Below, piece by piece: positions 60,149-64,000 of a stretch of DNA of 64,000 nt. The notes under the pieces were generated by a model that made no database searches, had not been told where the DNA came from, and saw only the letters and a program-made list of their open reading frames with translations. Position numbers and translations under genes: made by a program. The stretch lies in NCBI GenBank assembly GCA_050734135.1, contig JBOHUG010000072.1, positions 9,462 to 73,461 of the forward strand, in the 5' to 3' direction. The DNA comes from Bog-877 sp050734135. Lineage in GTDB: Bacteria > Chloroflexota > Dormibacteria > Aeolococcales > Bog-877. Each line of letters opens with the position of its first letter. Position 1 is the stretch's first letter.

Positions 60149-60679
60149 GCGGGGATCGTCCGGGATGGGCCTCTGTGCTCCCCAAAACCTCCGGTATCCC
60201 GGCCGCCTGCTCTCTCCTGACGGTATGCTGGCGATCCTCCCCCCGAGCCCCGACATGGCGGCCCTCCTCCTCCCCACGGTTGGACGGGATGGCGGCGGCC
60301 ACGATTTGGGCCTACCAACTCCGAGGGGAGTTCCGAGTTGCCCGGAGAGACCCGGTTGGCCACCCCCAGAACCAAAACGGCGGGACCGCCCGGAGCGCAC
60401 CGGGCTCGGGTCCGAACTCTAACCATGATCACCGCTGTATCTATCTGACGTGGGTGGACCGCGCGTGCTGACCGAGTCACAAGTTCTACTCACATCTCCC
60501 CTCACACCATCCAGGGCGCATCGGACGCCATGCGATCAACCGCTCTAGAGTCGGGTCCGATCACAGGGTTCCTTCCCGACTTCTGTAGACAGTCGGAGTG
60601 GATCTCCGGAATCCCGCTCCGCGGTGGCAGGGCGTGCGATCCGCGATGGTGCGGATCGGTAGCGAGTCGCGTATAGCAG
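60149..60679. other. Intergenic stretch without a recognised gene
   Basis: About 530 bases between two gene ends. Open frames on both strands have no family features. No hairpin with U-run was found by eye. Confidence 0.45.
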
Positions 60680-61789
60680 TCAATTGATCGAGTCAGTCGG
60701 GGGAAGAGCCTGAGCAGCCGCGCCCCAGATATCTGAGACCGTAAATCCTTCGGGGAACGGGTCTGCGGGATCGAGCACGTAGCGAGCGTAGCCCGTCACA
60801 TAGGCCCGTCCGCTGATCGTTGGCACCACCGCCGGCCGGCCGGCTACGGTGGTCTCTCCGATCAACCTGCCAGTGAACACCGTTCCGAGCACACCCTCAT
60901 GGCGGAAGTCCGTCCCCAGGCCCAATTGACCCCTAGCATGCAGGCTCGCCATCCGGGCGCAAGTGCCTGTGCCGCAAGGAGAGCGGTCAAGGGCTCCCGT
61001 CCATGTTTCTGGCCGCGTCCAGTCCAAAATCCCAGTCGAGACAACCACCGTGTTGCGCAGGTCGGCATGGGGTCCGCTGGGAGGACCAGATAGCAACGCG
61101 ATGGTCGGTCCCACCAGTTCCGGTACCTCAGGGTGGGAGTGCGGCGCCTGCTCCCGGGTAGCAACCTTGATCATCTCTCCCACACGCGCCAATTCTCGAC
61201 CCCGGTCCGCGGTCAGGGCCAGCCCCAAGGCTGTCGCGTCGATGATTACATAGATCATCCCACCCCAGGCAATATCAACGGTGACACTGCCCAGCGTCGG
61301 CACGTCCACCAGTACGTCCAGCGACATCACAAAACTGGGCACGTTTTGAAAGGTAATTCGCTCGGCACGGCCATGTTTGACGATGGCGGAAATCTGGATC
61401 AGTCCGGCCGGTGCCTCCAGGATGAACTCTGTCAATGGCTCTCGGACCTCGACCATGCCCATCTCGATGAGCGCTGTGGCAACGCATATGGTATTGCTGC
61501 CCGACATGGGCGGATACTCGAGCTGCTCGAGAATGATGTATCCTGCCGCAGCCCGCGGATCCGTTGGAGGCAGCACGATATTGCAGTTCGCGGCCGGGTA
61601 TCCGCGCGGCTCGCGGAGCATTCGAAGGCGGAGGGCGTCGAGATTCCGCGCGAAGTACTGCATCTTCGCGAACATCGAGTCCCCCGGCAGGTCGGGGACT
61701 CCGCCCAGCAAAACCCTTCCGGGTTCGCCAGCAGCATGGAGGTCGATCGCGACAACGTCACGCACACTAGTCACGAAACCAACTGACAC
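60680..61789 (-). CDS. Proline racemase-superfamily protein (hydroxyproline epimerase-like)
   Basis: A protein of about 370 residues of the proline racemase/4-hydroxyproline epimerase/trans-3-hydroxyproline dehydratase superfamily. The second catalytic site DRSPCGTGTCARMA keeps its Cys, while the first reads PPMSGSNTICV, with Ser where racemases have Cys. The N terminus (AIDLHAAGEPGRVLLGGVPD) is typical. Neighbours are an enolase-superfamily enzyme and a DadA-like oxidase, which fits a hydroxyproline pathway. The start is uncertain: GTG at 61789, 61774 or 61765 are candidates, none with a clear ribosome binding site. Confidence 0.87.
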   Translation of the reverse strand: MSVGFVTSVRDVVAIDLHAAGEPGRVLLGGVPDLPGDSMFAKMQYFARNLDALRLRMLREPRGYPAANCNIVLPPTDPRAAAGYIILEQLEYPPMSGSNTICVATALIEMGMVEVREPLTEFILEAPAGLIQISAIVKHGRAERITFQNVPSFVMSLDVLVDVPTLGSVTVDIAWGGMIYVIIDATALGLALTADRGRELARVGEMIKVATREQAPHSHPEVPELVGPTIALLSGPPSGPHADLRNTVVVSTGILDWTRPETWTGALDRSPCGTGTCARMASLHARGQLGLGTDFRHEGVLGTVFTGRLIGETTVAGRPAVVPTISGRAYVTGYARYVLDPADPFPEGFTVSDIWGAAAQALPPTDSIN

Positions 61790-61921
61790 TATGAGTCGGC
61801 TGGATGGTCCGATGCCTCTGCTCAAAGAGCGCCGTGGCGTGCAGCTCTGATCGGCATTGCCGGAGGTCGCAATGCCGTCGGCGGCCGCTGCCAACCATAG
61901 CGGCGGGCCCGAGCGGCACCC

Positions 61922-63052
61922 TCATTCGGAAGCGCTGTACAACGGGGATCCTAACCTGTCTTCGTCGACTTCTATTCCCAATCCGGGTCCAGCTGGGACT
62001 GCGCCCACCCCGCGGTGCGAGCGAGGCTCATAGCCTGCGATGTGCTCCTTGGTCCAGTCATTCATATAGGAGATGGCGAAAAGTGACTCGGGCGGGGTAC
62101 CCGCCGCCAGCTGGCTGACGGCTGCCGTGGTTAGATCGCCACCCCACGTGTCCTCGATGGTGAGTCGGATTCCGAGTTCCACTGCAGCGTCCCGCATTAC
62201 TCGCGCCTTGCTAAGTCCGCCCACCCTCCCCAGCTTCAGATTCAGGTGATCCATTGCGTCCATCGAAACTGCTCGTGAGAGCGTGGCCAGGTCCGGGATC
62301 ACCTCGTCCAGCACCATCGGCAGAGTGGTCAGCTTGCGAATGGCCAAGCACTCCTCGAGCGTGGCGCAAGGCTGCTCCAAGAGGATGCGGTCCATACGCT
62401 CCACCTGACGAACCACGATGGTGGCGTCCTGGCGATTCCAGCCCCCGTTGGCATCCCCAACGATGGTGTCCTCCGCCGTGGTCGCGCCGAGGATCGCGAC
62501 AATCCTAGCGACGTCGACCTCAGGTTCCGCTCCCAACTTCAGCTGAAAGCGGTGCATTCCAAGATTCTTCTCCCGTTCCACGAAGTACACCATCTCGTCT
62601 GGCGTGGCCATGGGAACGGCCACGTAAAGCGGTAGCTCCGATTGGAGTTGGCCCCCGAGTAGTGCCACCACTGGAAGCTCAGTGAGTTTGCCCAAGATGT
62701 CCCAGCAGGCGATGTCGATAGCACTCTTGGCATAGGCGTGCCCGCGCAGCGTTGCGTCCATGCGCTCCGAGACAGCAGCTAAGTTCACGGCGGGCACGCC
62801 AAGCAGGGCCGGCGCCAAGTGGGCCAGTGCAACCCGAGCACCTGCTCCGAATGCAGGGAGGTACGTAGCCCCTAGTGGGCACGCCTCCCCGTAACCAATC
62901 TCCCCTCCACGGGTCACTACTCGCACAACGGTGCTGGGAAGGCAATCTACCGTTCGGCCGGCAGACATCATGTACAGTCCGTGAGCATACGAGAGGCCAT
63001 AACCGAACACATCGACCCGGCAGATCTCCGACCCGCTAGTGCCTGCCGTCAA
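61922..63052 (-). CDS. Muconate-lactonizing-type enolase-superfamily enzyme
   Basis: A protein of about 376 residues. The N-terminal cap reads YGLSYAHGLYMMSAGRTVDC. The barrel has KSAIDIACWDILGK, the first Lys in RFQLKLGAEPEVD, metal ligands in VGDANGGW, LLEQPCATLEECLA and MVLDEVIPD, and the second Lys in LNLKLGRVGGL. TIEDTWGGDLTTAAVSQLA follows. This pattern resembles cis-3-hydroxy-L-proline dehydratase and hydroxyproline betaine epimerase-type members. TTG at 63052 is my choice, right after the stop of the oxidase gene; the frame continues to 63103. The pathway role is inferred from neighbours. Confidence 0.85.
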   Translation of the reverse strand: MTAGTSGSEICRVDVFGYGLSYAHGLYMMSAGRTVDCLPSTVVRVVTRGGEIGYGEACPLGATYLPAFGAGARVALAHLAPALLGVPAVNLAAVSERMDATLRGHAYAKSAIDIACWDILGKLTELPVVALLGGQLQSELPLYVAVPMATPDEMVYFVEREKNLGMHRFQLKLGAEPEVDVARIVAILGATTAEDTIVGDANGGWNRQDATIVVRQVERMDRILLEQPCATLEECLAIRKLTTLPMVLDEVIPDLATLSRAVSMDAMDHLNLKLGRVGGLSKARVMRDAAVELGIRLTIEDTWGGDLTTAAVSQLAAGTPPESLFAISYMNDWTKEHIAGYEPRSHRGVGAVPAGPGLGIEVDEDRLGSPLYSASE

Positions 63053-63056
63053 GGTT

Positions 63057-64000
63057 TCAAAACCGGTCCAGCGAGAATGCCGAAGCGAATAACGCGAGCT
63101 CACGCCCCTCGAAAATGTCCGCGACTAGCTCCCCGGTCATGGGAGCCAGCGTGATTCCCAACATCGCGTGAGCGGTGGCCACGACCACGTTAGGTGCCCC
63201 GTTTATCCTGCCGATAGTCGGCAGACCGTCAGGGACCATGGACCGCATGCCGGCCCATAGGGTCGGCTCACCGGTGAGAGAAAGGTGTGGGAGATACCTT
63301 CCGCAAGCCCTTAACATTGCATCGGTCCTGACCCGGTCGATGTGATCGGTTTGGGAACCGAGCTCCATGGTGCCCAAGAGTCTCACGCCACCGTGGTAGG
63401 GAGAGATCGCCACCTTCGCTTCGGAGAGGTAGATGGGGTGCTTGATACTTGGCGTGCAGCCAGCGTACGTCAAGCTGTAGCCCTTGCCGCCGACAAGCGG
63501 GATCGACTTCCCGAGACCTTCCGCGAGGTATCGCGTGCAGACTCCCGCCGCCAACACAAAGGCATCCGCTTCGATTTCGTCTCCACCCGCGGTAACAGCC
63601 GCCCTCGCTTGGCCGTTTTTGAGCAAGAGGTGGTCGACAGCGGTACCAGCTCGCAACTTCGCCCCGGCATCTTGGAGCCATTTCGCCAAGCCAGCGGTCA
63701 GTGTCTCGGGACGGACGTGCTCGTCATCGGGGGCGAGGATCCCAATCATGGGAACGGATTCGGCGATAGGCTCTAGGATCTCGAGTTGAGCAGCCTCAAG
63801 CCAGGTAGCGGGCCGGCCGCCAAGTTCCTCCATCTGGAGCAAGTCATCCATCTCCTTCCGGGCAGCTCGGCGACTAAGCCTGGAAGCACCGACCGGGTAG
63901 TGGCTGGATAGGGGGTTAGGGACAAAGAAAAGGTGCCCGGTGCTGGGATAATTGGTGGTGTAAGACGCCAACCGGCCCACAGCAGAGGAGCACCCTTTCA
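63057..64000 (-). CDS. DadA-like FAD-dependent amino acid oxidase, cut by window edge
   Basis: At least 314 residues of a D-amino acid dehydrogenase/oxidase-type flavoprotein; the 5' end is outside the window, and the frame stays open to the edge. The visible part has PDDEHVRPETLTAGLAKWLQ, the FAD-site VLAAGVCTRYLAEGLGKSIP, GGKGYSLTY, GGVRLLGTMELG and RSMVPDGLPTIGRI with VVVATAHAMLGITLAPMTGE near the C terminus. It likely oxidises a D-amino acid such as D-hydroxyproline formed by the epimerase-like neighbour. It ends four bases before the presumed TTG of the enolase-superfamily gene. Confidence 0.88.
   Translation of the reverse strand, partial: KGCSSAVGRLASYTTNYPSTGHLFFVPNPLSSHYPVGASRLSRRAARKEMDDLLQMEELGGRPATWLEAAQLEILEPIAESVPMIGILAPDDEHVRPETLTAGLAKWLQDAGAKLRAGTAVDHLLLKNGQARAAVTAGGDEIEADAFVLAAGVCTRYLAEGLGKSIPLVGGKGYSLTYAGCTPSIKHPIYLSEAKVAISPYHGGVRLLGTMELGSQTDHIDRVRTDAMLRACGRYLPHLSLTGEPTLWAGMRSMVPDGLPTIGRINGAPNVVVATAHAMLGITLAPMTGELVADIFEGRELALFASAFSLDRF

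Noticed and set aside
1..64000. CRISPR arrays, rRNA and tRNA genes
   Set aside because: No regularly spaced repeats and no tRNA-like or rRNA-like segments were found by eye; a covariance-model search could still find a missed tRNA.

Overview
The window is a high-GC bacterial chromosome segment with dense genes, many GTG and TTG starts, frequent 4-bp ATGA/GTGA overlaps and no rRNA or tRNA that I could see. A Flp-type pilin, a VapBC-rich accessory region, a TIGR03085-like protein and glycine-rich surface protein remains fit a soil Terrabacteria lineage (Chloroflexota/Dormibacterota or Actinomycetota-like). This placement is inference only. Several genes carry frameshifts at short homopolymers, so either real decay or assembly indels are present.

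Region 1 (0-4.2 kb): a Flp/Fap-type pilin with a Thr/Pro/Lys tail, an M3 oligoendopeptidase, a broken membrane protein and a VapBC pair. Region 2 (4.4-27.2 kb): a catabolic island. It holds a molybdopterin hydroxylase whose large subunit (4.5 kb) lies 14 kb from its FeS and FAD subunits (20.9-22.3 kb), the maturation genes xdhC, mocA, a frameshifted molybdopterin-binding protein and coxG, an SDR, two amidohydrolases, an aryl-AMP ligase, a TrmB-type regulator, a CocE-like hydrolase, a ThDP enzyme and a complete Liv-type ABC importer. A six-Asp-box protein coupled to a MoaD-like protein follows. Three promoters in this island share a motif at the -10/+1 region, which suggests one regulon.

Region 3 (28-37.9 kb): a FadR-type regulator divergent from a second Liv importer with aldehyde dehydrogenase, enoyl-CoA hydratase-like protein and CoA-acylating semialdehyde dehydrogenase. 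A strong promoter with a palindrome over its -10 box lies between them. Then come an O-methyltransferase, a GrdB/PrdB-family protein with Cys instead of selenocysteine, and a TIGR03085-like protein.

Region 4 (40.5-47.5 kb): a graveyard of toxin-antitoxin genes and surface protein remains. It has two broken VapC genes, one intact VapC with a broken antitoxin, one intact VapBC pair with an operator-like tandem repeat, an NAD(P)-dependent epimerase-like protein, and an IS256-family element next to a decayed glycine-rich adhesin. Region 5 (47.6-54.2 kb): a third Liv importer in an operon with a DUF1989 protein, RidA and a GntR/FCD regulator.

Region 6 (54.4-60.2 kb): a frameshifted GHKL ATPase, two Fic proteins with operator-like inverted repeats, and a VapBC pair whose toxin is paralogous to the decayed copy at 47.1 kb. 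Region 7 (60.7-64 kb): a proline racemase-superfamily protein, a muconate-lactonizing-type enolase-superfamily enzyme and a DadA-like oxidase cut by the window edge. Together they look like a hydroxyproline catabolic operon.
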